Below are positions 9,501 to 17,600 of a DNA stretch of 64,000 bases, piece after piece. Below the pieces are notes generated by a model. It was not told where the DNA came from, did not search any database, and worked only from the letters and a program-made list of their open reading frames with translations. Both the position numbers and the translations under genes were made by a program. This stretch comes from Nocardia sp. BMG51109. Lineage in GTDB: Bacteria > Actinomycetota > Actinomycetes > Mycobacteriales > Mycobacteriaceae. Where the stretch lies: contig NZ_JAFQ01000004.1 in the NCBI RefSeq assembly GCF_000526215.1, forward strand, positions 1,240,001-1,304,000, in the 5' to 3' direction. How positions within the stretch are numbered: position 1 is the first letter of the stretch; each line of letters begins with the position of its first letter.

Positions 9501-10922
9501 CGTACCTTCGATTCGCTGGAGACAAGTGTCCTTTCCGCGTTGATCGCGATCCCGGCATTGGATCACTCGTGGCCGACACTTGCCGGTGCGGCACCCGGTC
9601 GAATCCTGCTGTGGAATCACAGAGATTGGGATCATGCGACTCTCGAGGGGAAACAACCTCAGACCATTCTGTCGCACTCGAACGGCACGGTAACAGCGTT
9701 GGCAGCTCTTCCCATGCCCGGTCGCCGCCCACGCCTCGCCGGTGCCGGGCACGGAACGATAGCCATGTGGGACCTGAACCAGACACAACAGCATCCGATC
9801 ATCCAACTCCTCAGCAATGAGACCGACATAAAATCCATCACGGCGCTCGCCGCGGTGCCGTCGGCGGCCGACGGGACACTGCTCGCCAGCGCGCACGACG
9901 GCACGATCCGGTTGTGGAATCCTCTCGCAGGACAATCGAACTCCGTTGGAAATCCCCGCATCGACGAGGATGCCGGCATCGGCTCTGTGACAACTCTGGC
10001 TACTGTTCGCTCTGCCAGAGGCACAACGTTCCTCGCCACCGCGGGTCAGAGCGCGTCGATCGATGTCTGGGATTCCGAGAGCGGGGACCGCCTACGCCCG
10101 CCCGGGACAGTCGCAGATCCAGAAAACAAGGTGACCGTCTTGACCACGATCTTCGCCGACGCTGATCGCCCCCTGCTGGTCAGCGGTTCCTATACAGGGG
10201 GTATCTCCGTGTGGGACCAGGCATTCGGACAAAGCCGTGCCCTCACGGGCACCGGGAGCCGCCCGGTGACTGCCATGACCGCAATCCCCACACGGGACAG
10301 GCTCCCGATACTGGCCAGCGCAGACGACTCCGGTGCCGTTCGCCTCTGGAACACCGCCACCAGCCGACAACAGCCGATCGCCACCGTGTCGACCGATCGT
10401 CCGATCACCGCACTGACCGCGATAATCGCCGACGACGGCGGTTCGCTGCTCGCCATTGCCGACAACGCGGGAGATGTGCGGGTAGTCGATCCGATGAAAC
10501 CCGCTGCGGGACAACCTGTTGCAACCTTCTCGACTGGTTCTGCGGCGATCCGGTCGATGGTCGTCACGAACGACAGCACCGGCGTTCCCCTACTTGCCAC
10601 TGCCGGTCCGAATGGCCCGATTCGCCTGTTCGACCCGACGAGCGCCGCTGCCACACAGCCGGTCACCACCCTGTCCGGACACAAAGGCGCGGTCACCGCC
10701 CTTGCCACCTGGCCTACCGCCGAAGGACATACCTTCCTCGTCAGTGGCGGCAGAGACCGCACCATACGACTGTGGAACCCCGCTCACACAACGGCCTTGC
10801 GCGTCATTCCCGTCGACGCACCTGTCGTCACCATGGCTACGCTGCGAAGCGACCGGCTCGCAGTCGCGCTAGAGGACGGGCTGCTCGTCCTCCGGATCGA
10901 TATGGCGAGAATTCTGCGATAG
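6555..10922 (+). CDS. Caspase-like peptidase / STAND NTPase / WD40 propeller protein
   Basis: A 1455-residue three-part signalling protein. Residues 1-240 form a caspase-like (C14) domain with the dyad His105 in YWVGHG and Cys158 in MIEACQS; an extra Cys cluster (C53, C54, C65, C68) may bind zinc. Residues 290-800 are a STAND/NACHT-type NTPase with Walker A GSPGSGKS at 321-328 and Walker B ITIVIDALDE near 417-426. From about 810 to the end are some 14 WD40 blades (IRLWDP, LRIWDP, IAMWDL, IDVWDS, IRLWNP and others), enough for two seven-bladed propellers. STAND proteins bind a trigger through their repeats, oligomerise on ATP and activate the N-terminal effector. It is coupled (ATGA) to the lipase-like gene. 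The expected role is a defence or regulated cell-death switch; the trigger is unknown. Confidence 0.88.
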   Translation: MTDNVELFPIAIGEFDSAEWERIDGIDANLAGFFGAFDGFACHVIDWERTAPCCGKLPVGRELQCSSCPDRKGDHYRGHDDVSARLRQWSDGDPSIRSILYWVGHGWSDGHQAALIHSRTSPEHPGTEGIGPERVAEAVSSRYPNDTQPWALVMIEACQSAHFTRLVQNALNLLEHRGNYLLISPTPKDGAVALGSLQKTLDTTFAAEDVSLDRLAKALSDKGLQVIQSKPIPDDVVALERRVRLPANITVDARGQLAAAVDILPSDVKRHFITKAHGGLGSFEHVVLNEQSWYFEGREDDTQQVVSWLRENSNGILVITGSPGSGKSAFLGNLIVQANPAMRAALRSAELLAETPKGLPDNVFDVCTTVTGLPSEDVVARLAEAIGATMPDDVAGEGITAAGHWLAQEMRARTEPITIVIDALDEAAFPEELAGHILQPLGQVPTVRLLVGTRKSTLDHVDEPTDDESLLHALGTSETDIVTIRTDRQAIRRFVAHRLGNRVQRDQSIRLNVDRFADAVAQHVPQFLMAQLAVHEVLSNPEWHSDRTWNDLLSLNHQGLFGLAVTRLFKKHPSYQSILVGLAFARGHGIPIHDGVWRTVAQAIGDHERIRRSSVMDEHIERFVDDAAPYVIVDNEYDQTVYRLAHRTFAEHFTGNMNAAAGRDLAIAGALMSSADEVLAASETAASPTVVNPYIRQYLSTHVANAGSAGWSLLADHKNLITVLNPDQVGADAQQSAFGRFPLPPIVEGITNARDWLSRVDQDSFPFAVALATGRTTGEHKATETVDDADSMIELVWAKLRRRRHFRTLTDLAGSVRAIAAIPAPDGGTWLAGGDQEGTIRLWDPVTGKLMKKLTGHTGAVTAMAVFPNTATGSVLVSAAEDLEIRRWDIQSTVTRSEKIANCPSITALAASQTVDGQLLLACASAGTIAILDAADGRILRKYSGHSDDITALTVLPDPIFGDLLASSARDRTLRIWDPRTGRTFDSLETSVLSALIAIPALDHSWPTLAGAAPGRILLWNHRDWDHATLEGKQPQTILSHSNGTVTALAALPMPGRRPRLAGAGHGTIAMWDLNQTQQHPIIQLLSNETDIKSITALAAVPSAADGTLLASAHDGTIRLWNPLAGQSNSVGNPRIDEDAGIGSVTTLATVRSARGTTFLATAGQSASIDVWDSESGDRLRPPGTVADPENKVTVLTTIFADADRPLLVSGSYTGGISVWDQAFGQSRALTGTGSRPVTAMTAIPTRDRLPILASADDSGAVRLWNTATSRQQPIATVSTDRPITALTAIIADDGGSLLAIADNAGDVRVVDPMKPAAGQPVATFSTGSAAIRSMVVTNDSTGVPLLATAGPNGPIRLFDPTSAAATQPVTTLSGHKGAVTALATWPTAEGHTFLVSGGRDRTIRLWNPAHTTALRVIPVDAPVVTMATLRSDRLAVALEDGLLVLRIDMARILR

Positions 10923-11044
10923 CAGTGTTTGGAGTGGGACGATTCACCCGCTCGGACAGGCAGTGTCGGTGCCGTCAATTCGGATGCCGGACGATGCCAT
11001 GGCCTGCCGAGCAGGCTAGAGTACCCCATCGCCGGGAACGTGAC

Positions 11045-11731
11045 ATGAAAGACATATTGGACGAACTGGCCGCCGGGCAATGGGCAATGGGCAATGGGCA
11101 ATGGGCAATGGGCAATGGGCAATGGGCAATGGGCAATGGCAGCGTGCCCGTCGGCGACGCGTACACCATCGAGGTGCGGCGTCAATACGAAGCGCAGATC
11201 GAGGACGTCTGGGACGCCCTTACCAGCCCCGAGCGGCTGCATCGCTGGTTGAAACCGGTCACCGGGGATCTGCGGCTTGGCGGGAAGTTCGAGTTGGACG
11301 GTGGTGAGCACGGCGAGATCCTCGGGTGCGAGCCGCCGCGTCTGCTAAAGGTGTCCTGGCTCTACGGGCCGGACGCCGACGCTTGGCCCGGCACGAGCGA
11401 GGTGGAAGTGCGCCTGGTCCCGGGCCCGACCGGCGACACCGAATTCGAGCTGATCCACGCGGCGATCGTCGAGGAGCCCCTCTTCCCGGCATACGGCCCT
11501 GGTGCCGGCGGCGTTGGCTGGGACCTGGCTCTCCTCGCCCTGGCCCGGCTGTTGGCCGGTGGCGAGACCGCCGACCACGAGGGGGTCCATAAGTCGCCCG
11601 AAGGGCGCGATTTCGTCCGGCGCAGCGCCGCGGCCTGGGGCGAGGCTCATCTGGCCGCCGGTGGCGAACCGGAGCACGTCGCGGCCGCAGTCGAGGCCAC
11701 TACCAAGTTCTACACACCCGACCCGACCTGA
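11045..11731 (+). CDS. SRPBCC (AHSA1-like) protein with an N-terminal heptapeptide-repeat insert
   Basis: A 228-residue START/SRPBCC-fold protein, start ATG 11045 giving MKDILDEL, the usual opening of this actinobacterial group. The SRPBCC core runs from about residue 47 (IEDVWDALTSPERLHRWLKPVTGDL, then EILGCEPPRLLKVSW). The C-terminal 60 residues are helical and end in a terminal segment common to these proteins. Between start and core lies (QWAMGNG)x4, encoded by nine GGGCAAT units. Relatives are often paired with an ArsR repressor, which is absent here. The ligand is unknown. A change in repeat number by one or two units would shift the frame. Confidence 0.8.
   Translation: MKDILDELAAGQWAMGNGQWAMGNGQWAMGNGSVPVGDAYTIEVRRQYEAQIEDVWDALTSPERLHRWLKPVTGDLRLGGKFELDGGEHGEILGCEPPRLLKVSWLYGPDADAWPGTSEVEVRLVPGPTGDTEFELIHAAIVEEPLFPAYGPGAGGVGWDLALLALARLLAGGETADHEGVHKSPEGRDFVRRSAAAWGEAHLAAGGEPEHVAAAVEATTKFYTPDPT
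11075..11139 (+). repeat. Nine tandem copies of GGGCAAT inside a coding sequence
   Basis: Perfect heptanucleotide array, nine units plus GG. Because 7 is not a multiple of 3, three units encode one QWAMGNG heptapeptide, and each unit contains an ATG, so ATGs occur in all three frames. It has the form of a slipped-strand (phase-variation) tract. Confidence 0.95.
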
Positions 11732-11886
11732 CATCCCCGCTGCGGTGGGCTGACCGGCCTCCCTGGCGCTTGCACCCCCGATGAGAGTGTCAATCGCGAG
11801 ACGGATGACGGATGTCAGACCTCTCCATCGAGGAGCAGGACGAGCAGCACAACAGCATGTTGTCCCACACCTAGAAAGAATGCGCG

Positions 11887-12378
11887 ATGAAGTACACCAA
11901 CTCGATCGAGATCACCCTGCCGCGGGAGCGGGTGGCCCAGCTGCTCGCCGACCCGGCACACCTACCGAAGTGGCTGCGGGGCCTGGTGCTGCACGAGCCG
12001 CTGAGTGGGATACACGGGCAGCTCGGTACCAAGTCGCGGGTCGTGATGCAGTCGGGGCAGCGGAAGATCGAATGCACCGAAACGATCACACGCCGGGAGC
12101 CGGCAGACCTGCACGGGATCCCCACAGGGATCGTCGTTCACTTCGACCGCGAGATCGCCGGCGCGGGCATGTGGAGCGCCGTGCGCGAACGGCTGACCGA
12201 AGCCAATCCGGAGACGACGCTCTGGGAGAGCGAGAGCGAATACCGGTTCAGCGGCCTGTTGATGCGGCTGGTGGGGCTTCTAATGCCCAGCGCCTTCCAC
12301 AAGCAGTCGCAACAGCACATGCAGGATTTCAAGGCGTTCGCCGAACAGGGGAAGGATGTCCGCGAAGGGAAGAACTGA
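11887..12378 (+). CDS. SRPBCC family protein
   Basis: A 163-residue polyketide-cyclase/START-like protein. The opening MKYTNSIEITLPRERVAQLLADPAHLPKWLRGL is the usual first strand, helix and W-containing turn of the fold, with ECTETITRREP and VHFDREIAGAG strands following and a long C-terminal helix (HKQSQQHMQDFKAFAE). Proteins of this kind bind small hydrophobic ligands; no ligand can be named. It follows the repeat-bearing SRPBCC gene by about 155 bp on the same strand and may share its transcript. The ATG at 11887 is preceded by AGAAAG. Confidence 0.75.
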   Translation: MKYTNSIEITLPRERVAQLLADPAHLPKWLRGLVLHEPLSGIHGQLGTKSRVVMQSGQRKIECTETITRREPADLHGIPTGIVVHFDREIAGAGMWSAVRERLTEANPETTLWESESEYRFSGLLMRLVGLLMPSAFHKQSQQHMQDFKAFAEQGKDVREGKN

Positions 12379-12650
12379 TCGGCCGCAATCAGCAACGAGA
12401 ATCTCCGACGGCAATCGGCCGCTGCTCGGCGCGCCCGGTCACGGGATCTTGGGGCGTGATCATCATCGGGCACTTGCGTTCCCACGTTCGGGTTCCTGGT
12501 GAGCGATCCTATCCGGGCGGGACGCGCCTGGAATGCCTGATTGTTCATCCGCCGAGGCGGTTCCACCGCGCCCGCGCGATCCCCACCCATCCCCGAACAA
12601 TCACCGTCCGCGATCACGCGGCAGCGCAATAGGCATAGGACACCGCGACA

Positions 12651-12727
12651 CTCAAATCCGGTACGCACCAACCATGACCAGGCGTTTTACGGTTGCCCAT
12701 GTTTTGTGTGTCCTGCCGGGGGCACGG
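12651..12727 (+). repeat. Dispersed repeat A, copy 2
   Basis: Begins CTCAAATCCGGTACGCACC and continues ATGACCAGGCGTTTTACGG, GTTGCCCATGTTTTGTG, TCCTGCCGGGGGCACGG. It is closest to copy 3 at 21744. In one plus frame it reads QAF-GCPCFVCPAGGT, in one minus frame MGN-KTPGH; both readings are conserved among copies. Confidence 0.7.
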
Positions 12728-12906
12728 ACCTGCGACAGCGTTTCCGCAGTCCAGGCCGATTCTTGGCGTTGCAGGTACGATTCCTCAGGGGCACTGTTCG
12801 TCATTCATTCGCGATTTCGCGCACTGAAACGCGCCGGTCGATCCACGGCTCTGACGCGAACCTCTAGTAGCACGAGACCCGAAACCGAGTCGGCAGCGCG
12901 GGAGTT

Positions 12907-13158
12907 TCAGCACCGGTCGACGTCGCACTGATCCGCTTGCCACTTCAACAGTGCAGCAAGCGCCTTCGCCTGGGCAGCGGCGATGCGTTCGCCTTCCACA
13001 CCACCGACATACTGAACCTCGAAAGACACCGTCAACCCAGAACACAGCGCGTCAACAGCCCGCTCGCCAGGTAATCCGATCTGGCCACTACCCCGTCCGG
13101 CAACCGCATCGCTGCCTTCTCCACCCGCGGCGCCCACCGCACCCTGACTCACCGACAC
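12907..13158 (-). CDS. Possible small protein or C-terminal gene remnant (repeat B)
   Basis: An 83-residue frame starting with GTG. Only its C-terminal part is credible as protein: ERIAAAQAKALAALLKWQAD, an amphipathic helix, is repeated almost identically in a minus-strand frame at 20126-20200. The shared helix at the end of two otherwise different frames suggests both are remnants of one former gene family. No ribosome-binding site is clear, and the function is unknown. Confidence 0.3.
   Translation of the reverse strand: MSVSQGAVGAAGGEGSDAVAGRGSGQIGLPGERAVDALCSGLTVSFEVQYVGGVEGERIAAAQAKALAALLKWQADQCDVDRC
12916..12990 (-). repeat. Dispersed repeat B, copy 1
   Basis: 75 bp matching 20126-20200 without gaps. 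On the minus strand both copies encode the helix ERIAAAQAKALAALLKWQAD. Differences are mainly at third codon positions, so the sequence was under protein-coding selection before it was scattered. Confidence 0.7.
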
Positions 13159-13611
13159 GTCCGGCCGGATATCACCGAGTCAGCGGGATCGACCTCCTTA
13201 TCGCCAGCCACGCGAGAGATTCTCGACCAGATCACACTCCAGTTCCGACAGGCGCGCGGATGTATGCCGATCCAACCGTAGTGAAGAGAGCTATCCTGGG
13301 ACCACCGTCACCCACTCGTGCAGCAACCACTAAGGAATGTAAGAGTCTGGTGTGCTGACACCTCCGACCCGCTGACCGCGAGCAGCGCGGACGTGACCGT
13401 ACTGCCGATCCGCCGCAGCTGACATCGGAACCGCACACAAGCGGCCGGAATGCCAGGCCCAACAAAGGCCCGCGTAGGTCGTCGGTACTTCACCTTGACA
13501 TCCTGCAGACCCCGAGGTGAACTGTGGCATGATCGAATAGCAGGCCACCATAGGGAGGGGAATTGCTCTCGGAGACATACGAACCCGAGATTCCGGCAGG
13601 AGGTCCACGGC

Positions 13612-15018
13612 ATGGGCTACCTGCTTGCTCGTAGCCTGCCCTTTCTCGTCACCTCGGATCGGTCGGATCGAGACTCCTACACCACAGCTTTTCCGGACGA
13701 CCTCAATCGCCCACCTGCGGCATTTCCTCACCTAGCCTTTCTGTTCAGCAAGGTGTCCAGGCGGACGCATCCGCTGATGCTTACCCACGTCGGTGTGGTG
13801 TCCAAGCGCGGACATCGGGTGACGGATCGTGAGCAGAGCCTGATGATCACGAATGTATGTGAGCTGCCAAAGCCGATTTCAACGTCGACTCTGCAAGGTG
13901 CACTGCGCAAGCTGCACAGCGACGCGGTCGCGGCAGCGATCAACGAGCGAGACGGCGTCCTAACGCAGGCAGCTGATGAGGCCATCGTGGATGCAATTGT
14001 GAGGTTACTGCCAGGGTTCGAAAGCACCCTCCTCCGTCTGCGGAGGCTACGGCAGGAACCGGTCAGATCCGTTGGCGCCGATCGCTGGGAACTCGGTCTC
14101 GATGCGATCCGTACTGCACTCCGGCTGGGAGACTTCGACACCAGGCAGCTGCGGACCTGGGAGGTACCAGACGATCCGACGGCCTCGGTGCTGGCCGGCA
14201 TCAAGAAAACGTCCGAAAAGGATCTCATCGCACACGATCTCGAGGTGCTGCCCGGCTGGACACCTCGACGTCGACGGGACACGCACGTGCAGATATTCAG
14301 CGATGGGAAACGCCACATGCACGTCGTGAATGTAGATATCGAAGAGCCTGAGCGAGTCTTGGGCGCCGACCTCATCTACTACCACGTGGAGGCGAAAAGC
14401 GGCGTTCTCGTGCAGTACAAGAAGCTGGAGGACCACAAGGAGGTACGGGTCAACCCTCATCTGGAGAGTCAGCTCGATCGAATGGAGCAGCTGTCCGAAT
14501 TCAGTGGCGAACCACAGTCCCATGCCGAGTGGCGGCTCGGCAAGGACTTCTGCTATCTGAAGCTGTGCCGCACGAAGACGGCGTCGGGCGAGATCGACCC
14601 AAACAATGCGGAACTCCTTCCGGGATTGTATCTGCCGCTGTCCTACGTGCGTCTGGCACATACAAGGAGCACCTCTCAGCACCAAGGACAAACCCCTCTG
14701 ACCCACCTCGAAGAAACCGAAGCGCACGGTGCATCAACCTATTGCCTAGGCCCATCTTCTTATTCGACGTTCCAATCCGTTTCGCGTATAGCATCCGCCC
14801 AGTCTGTTGATATAATTGATCCGTCTGGGCGGATCTGCGCGCCGCTGTCGGTTGCCGAACTGATGATCGCGAAGACCCGTTCACCGAATCCGGCCAAATC
14901 ATCCGTAGGTATGCTCCTCATCAAATCGGCTATTCCTTGCAGTAGACTAACTCGAAGTCCGAAGACACCGAAATCTACCGCTTCCATCTGGATACCCGAG
15001 TCTGCGACGTACGGTTGA
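13612..15018 (+). CDS. Unknown protein with a PD-(D/E)XK-like nuclease motif
   Basis: A 468-residue frame with a secure start: GGCAGGAGG seven bases before ATG 13612. The family is not recognised. Around residues 240-275 is GADLIYYHVEAKSGVLVQYKK, an Asp then Glu-x-Lys then Gln-Tyr-Lys arrangement typical of the restriction-endonuclease-like core. The N-terminal half is helical. The last 85 or so residues (after about 14760) lie antisense to the convergent gene and do not look protein-like. A one-base shift near 14665 would instead end the protein near 14700 (HIQGAPLSTKDKPL), so a sequencing error or frameshift is possible. The context (adjacent nuclease-like genes, IS, TA pair) suggests a defence role, but this is inference. 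Confidence 0.6.
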   Translation: MGYLLARSLPFLVTSDRSDRDSYTTAFPDDLNRPPAAFPHLAFLFSKVSRRTHPLMLTHVGVVSKRGHRVTDREQSLMITNVCELPKPISTSTLQGALRKLHSDAVAAAINERDGVLTQAADEAIVDAIVRLLPGFESTLLRLRRLRQEPVRSVGADRWELGLDAIRTALRLGDFDTRQLRTWEVPDDPTASVLAGIKKTSEKDLIAHDLEVLPGWTPRRRRDTHVQIFSDGKRHMHVVNVDIEEPERVLGADLIYYHVEAKSGVLVQYKKLEDHKEVRVNPHLESQLDRMEQLSEFSGEPQSHAEWRLGKDFCYLKLCRTKTASGEIDPNNAELLPGLYLPLSYVRLAHTRSTSQHQGQTPLTHLEETEAHGASTYCLGPSSYSTFQSVSRIASAQSVDIIDPSGRICAPLSVAELMIAKTRSPNPAKSSVGMLLIKSAIPCSRLTRSPKTPKSTASIWIPESATYG

Positions 15019-15743
15019 CCAAGGTTCAGAGCTTCGACGAAGGGGAGGTAATAGGCATATAGATACCGGTCTATCGTCAAGTCATCAAGCCGTATCGCGT
15101 CTTCAGCGGATTCGTCAGGATCGAACGCGTCCACAACCAAGTTCTCCCCAGCACCCGGAAAGTGAGCGACACACCCCAGCGCGAGGCTCGGTGGCGCTGA
15201 CTCGATCGACAGCACAGAGCGCTTCTGATCTACGAGCTTATCGCGAAGCGCTCTCTCTATACCCCGAGATCGACCTTTCGCTTCAGCAACCATCCAACCC
15301 GCCGGGGATCGCCCGATATAGTCCGCCCGCTTACGGCCAGCCCGGAACCTCACGCCATATGTCGACCAGTAGCGATCGATGTGAAGAAGGTGGTCGACAC
15401 GCAGAACCTGACGACAAAAAATACCCGTCATAGCCGTCCCGAGCGCATAGGACAGGCCAACCAGCTCCGATCTGTCCAATTCACGCGCAAGCCGTGAGCG
15501 AGTAAGTGCGCCGTAGGGGCGACGACGAATATACGCCGGAATGACAGCTGATCGGTGCAGGAATTCCCACAGTGATGCCCTGCCATGGTTGAGACGGTCA
15601 CCAGGAGCACGCCCGGTGGTGAACATGGCGTGCGCAAGTTCGTCGGCACTGAAAACCAGTGAGCCGTGAGGCACAACGGCAGCCGGGAATGAGAACGCGT
15701 TATAGTTCACCTTGAAGGTCGGCGTCACTGGAACTGGCATCAC
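14760..15743 (-). CDS. Unknown protein with a PD-(D/E)XK-like motif
   Basis: A 327-residue protein, start GTG 15743 (or ATG 15740) behind GGGGGAG. The middle contains YGVRFRAGRKRADYIGRSP then GWMVAEAKGRS: an Asp followed 11-12 residues later by Glu-Ala-Lys, the pattern of the PD-(D/E)XK nuclease fold, with LALGCVAHFPG after it as a further core strand. It converges on the preceding gene. I do not recognise the family. Proteins like this occur beside restriction and abortive-infection genes, so a DNA-targeting role is plausible but unproved. The upstream 150 bp to the IS edge hold no gene. Confidence 0.6.
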   Translation of the reverse strand: MMPVPVTPTFKVNYNAFSFPAAVVPHGSLVFSADELAHAMFTTGRAPGDRLNHGRASLWEFLHRSAVIPAYIRRRPYGALTRSRLARELDRSELVGLSYALGTAMTGIFCRQVLRVDHLLHIDRYWSTYGVRFRAGRKRADYIGRSPAGWMVAEAKGRSRGIERALRDKLVDQKRSVLSIESAPPSLALGCVAHFPGAGENLVVDAFDPDESAEDAIRLDDLTIDRYLYAYYLPFVEALNLGQPYVADSGIQMEAVDFGVFGLRVSLLQGIADLMRSIPTDDLAGFGERVFAIISSATDSGAQIRPDGSIISTDWADAIRETDWNVE

Positions 15744-15897
15744 AGTCGTTACTCCCCCTTGTTGCTGGCTTTCCCTGCGGCTGTCTCACAATATGGCAAT
15801 CGTGAGCACTCTGTCCTTTGATCACGTCATGTCGACGTATCGGACCGGGACGACTGAGTACCTCAATCGGCTACCCAGCAGCCCCCGTCGTTGCTAA

Positions 15898-17565
15898 CCT
15901 CAATATTTCGCGCCGGTGACGTGCTGGCCTGATCGGGTTTGGTGGCCCGTCTGTAGCCGGTGTGGCCGCAGAACGGTGTGAAGGGTCGGCCCGGGCCGCG
16001 GGCTGGCTGCCGGGTTCCCCGGGCCCGGGGTGGTCTTTCGTTGGTTGTTGGGGCGGGTTCGGTCTGGTCAGGTGGCCTGTAGCCGGTCGATCGCGGTGAG
16101 CGCGAGGGTGGTGGCCGATGCTGTGCGCGATAGTCGTAGGTGGACCCGGCGGGCGTGGCGGGCGATCCGGGCGGGGATCGAGAACAGGTGCAGGCGCAGG
16201 GTTTTCGGTTCCCAGCGGCGGGCGGGCGCCTCGTGCAGGGCGATCGTCTGCAGCCAGGCGATCAGGTCGAGCGCGAGGGTGGCGATGGCCGGCCAGATCC
16301 GGTTGGCGTCGAAGCTGCGGAACGGGAGGTTGCGTAGACCGGTGTCTTTGGCGGTGCGGATGCGGTCTTCGCAGCGGGCGCGGTGGCGGTGGCGTAGTTC
16401 CAGGTCAGCGAGCTGGCCTTTGCGGGTGTTGGTGGCGAACGCGGTCAACCGGTTGCCGTCGTGGTCGGTGAACCGCAGCTGGGCGCCGGGGTGGGGGCGT
16501 TCCCGGCGGATGATCACCCGTAGGCCCGGCGGCCGGCCGGTCAGGTCGATCAGGCCGGTGATCTCGGCGACCGCGGCGCCGTCGCGGGGTTCGCCGTCGC
16601 CGTTGCAGGCCGGGGTCCATACTGTGTCCGGTAGGAGATCCAGTGCGGCGACGATGGTTTCGTTGAGTCCGAACCCGACCGAGTATTGGACCCGGCGGGG
16701 GTGGCAGTAGCCGAGGAACTCGTGCGTGCCGCCGCCGGCATCAGCACGGACCAGTATCTTCTTTCCGACCCGGTAGCCCGGCTGACACGGCAGTTGCTCG
16801 ATCGCGTCGTGCAGGACGCGTCTGTGGTCGGCGGCGGTGTTGGCGCCGGCGTTGCCCGCCCGCAGCAGCGCTGCGGCGGGTTCGCCGGTTCCGTCGCTGC
16901 CGTGGTCGATGAACGCCAGCAGCGGATGGAACCCGAATCCTTGTTTGAATGTCGGTGCTGCTCTTTCTTTTTCGCTGTGAGAGTCGATCAGGGTGGCGTC
17001 CAGGTCGATGATCAGCGGATGCTCGGCATCGATACCATGGTCGGGAGCCCGGTCACCGGCGGCACTCCACGCGGCCGTCCGCGCTGCCGCGCGGGCAGAC
17101 GCCAACGCGGACAACGCTTTCGGTACATCGGCGGCGAGGGTGGTGATCAGCCGTGAGATCGTGGGATCCGACGCGACCGGGCCGAACACCCCCGGTTGGT
17201 CCCGCAGCACCATCACATCCGACACGCAGTCCGCGCCCGCGGCCACAGCGATCGTCAGATCCAGCACGGTCTTGCCCGGATCATGTGTCGCAAGCGGTTT
17301 CCGCCACGGCGCCAGCACCTCGGACAGGTCCTTCACCAGCCCGATCCTCTCCGCCGCGCGCACCAGCAGCACCGTCCCCGCCTGCGACACCAGCCCCGCA
17401 CCGTCCCCGTCGGCGGCCAGCCGCGGATACCACGTAGAATCTTTCACCAGAAAGGTGCCTTCCGAACGCGATCATTCAACCTTCAGCAAGTCGAATTATC
17501 GCAGGTCGCAGGCACCTTTCGCCATTCCGGACCCACATCAGCCCAGCCAGCATGAATGCGCGAGG
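15898..17565 (-). mobile_element. Complete IS1380-family insertion sequence
   Basis: A 1668-bp element bounded by CCTC...GAGG ends with imperfect terminal inverted repeats (pattern CCTC-N5-TTC-N2-GC-N-GG) and flanked by a 4-bp direct repeat CTAA (15894-15897 and 17566-17569). A 4-bp target duplication is the expected size for this family. It carries one transposase gene. A perfect 10-bp internal inverted repeat (AAAGGTGCCT, 17451-17460 and 17510-17519) lies in front of the transposase start. The intact ORF and clean duplication suggest a recent insertion. Confidence 0.9.
16068..17447 (-). CDS. IS1380-family transposase
   Basis: A 459-residue DDE transposase beginning with GTG (VKDSTWYPRL). 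Recognisable blocks in order are VLDLTIAVAAGADCVSDV, the first catalytic Asp region IIDLDATLIDSHSEKE near residues 146-161, ILVRADAGGGTHEFL near 228-242 with the second Asp, and the C-terminal RCEDRIRTAKDTGLRNLPF with the Glu region. Length matches full-length family members and no frameshift is seen, so the element may be active. It is read away from the neighbouring uracil-DNA glycosylase remnant. Confidence 0.93.
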   Translation of the reverse strand: MKDSTWYPRLAADGDGAGLVSQAGTVLLVRAAERIGLVKDLSEVLAPWRKPLATHDPGKTVLDLTIAVAAGADCVSDVMVLRDQPGVFGPVASDPTISRLITTLAADVPKALSALASARAAARTAAWSAAGDRAPDHGIDAEHPLIIDLDATLIDSHSEKERAAPTFKQGFGFHPLLAFIDHGSDGTGEPAAALLRAGNAGANTAADHRRVLHDAIEQLPCQPGYRVGKKILVRADAGGGTHEFLGYCHPRRVQYSVGFGLNETIVAALDLLPDTVWTPACNGDGEPRDGAAVAEITGLIDLTGRPPGLRVIIRRERPHPGAQLRFTDHDGNRLTAFATNTRKGQLADLELRHRHRARCEDRIRTAKDTGLRNLPFRSFDANRIWPAIATLALDLIAWLQTIALHEAPARRWEPKTLRLHLFSIPARIARHARRVHLRLSRTASATTLALTAIDRLQAT

Positions 17566-17600
17566 CTAACAACAGCCCATCCAGCGCCGACACTACCGAC

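Larger units (their letters stand above)
12379..13611. other. Gene-poor spacer with repeat scars
   Basis: No confident gene in 1.2 kb. It carries dispersed repeat A copy 2 (12651-12727, plus orientation) and repeat B copy 1 (12916-12990, coding on the minus strand in the weak ORF 12907-13158). The last 150 bp contain the ribosome-binding site (GGCAGGAGG) of the next gene. Likely debris of former mobile DNA. Confidence 0.55.

Noticed and set aside
11075..11139. Short tandem repeat considered as a CRISPR array
   Set aside because: Units are 7 bp with no spacers and no cas genes nearby.
15744..15897. Small plus-strand frame between the nuclease-like gene and the IS
   Set aside because: No ribosome-binding site or protein-like composition; the sequence is promoter space.
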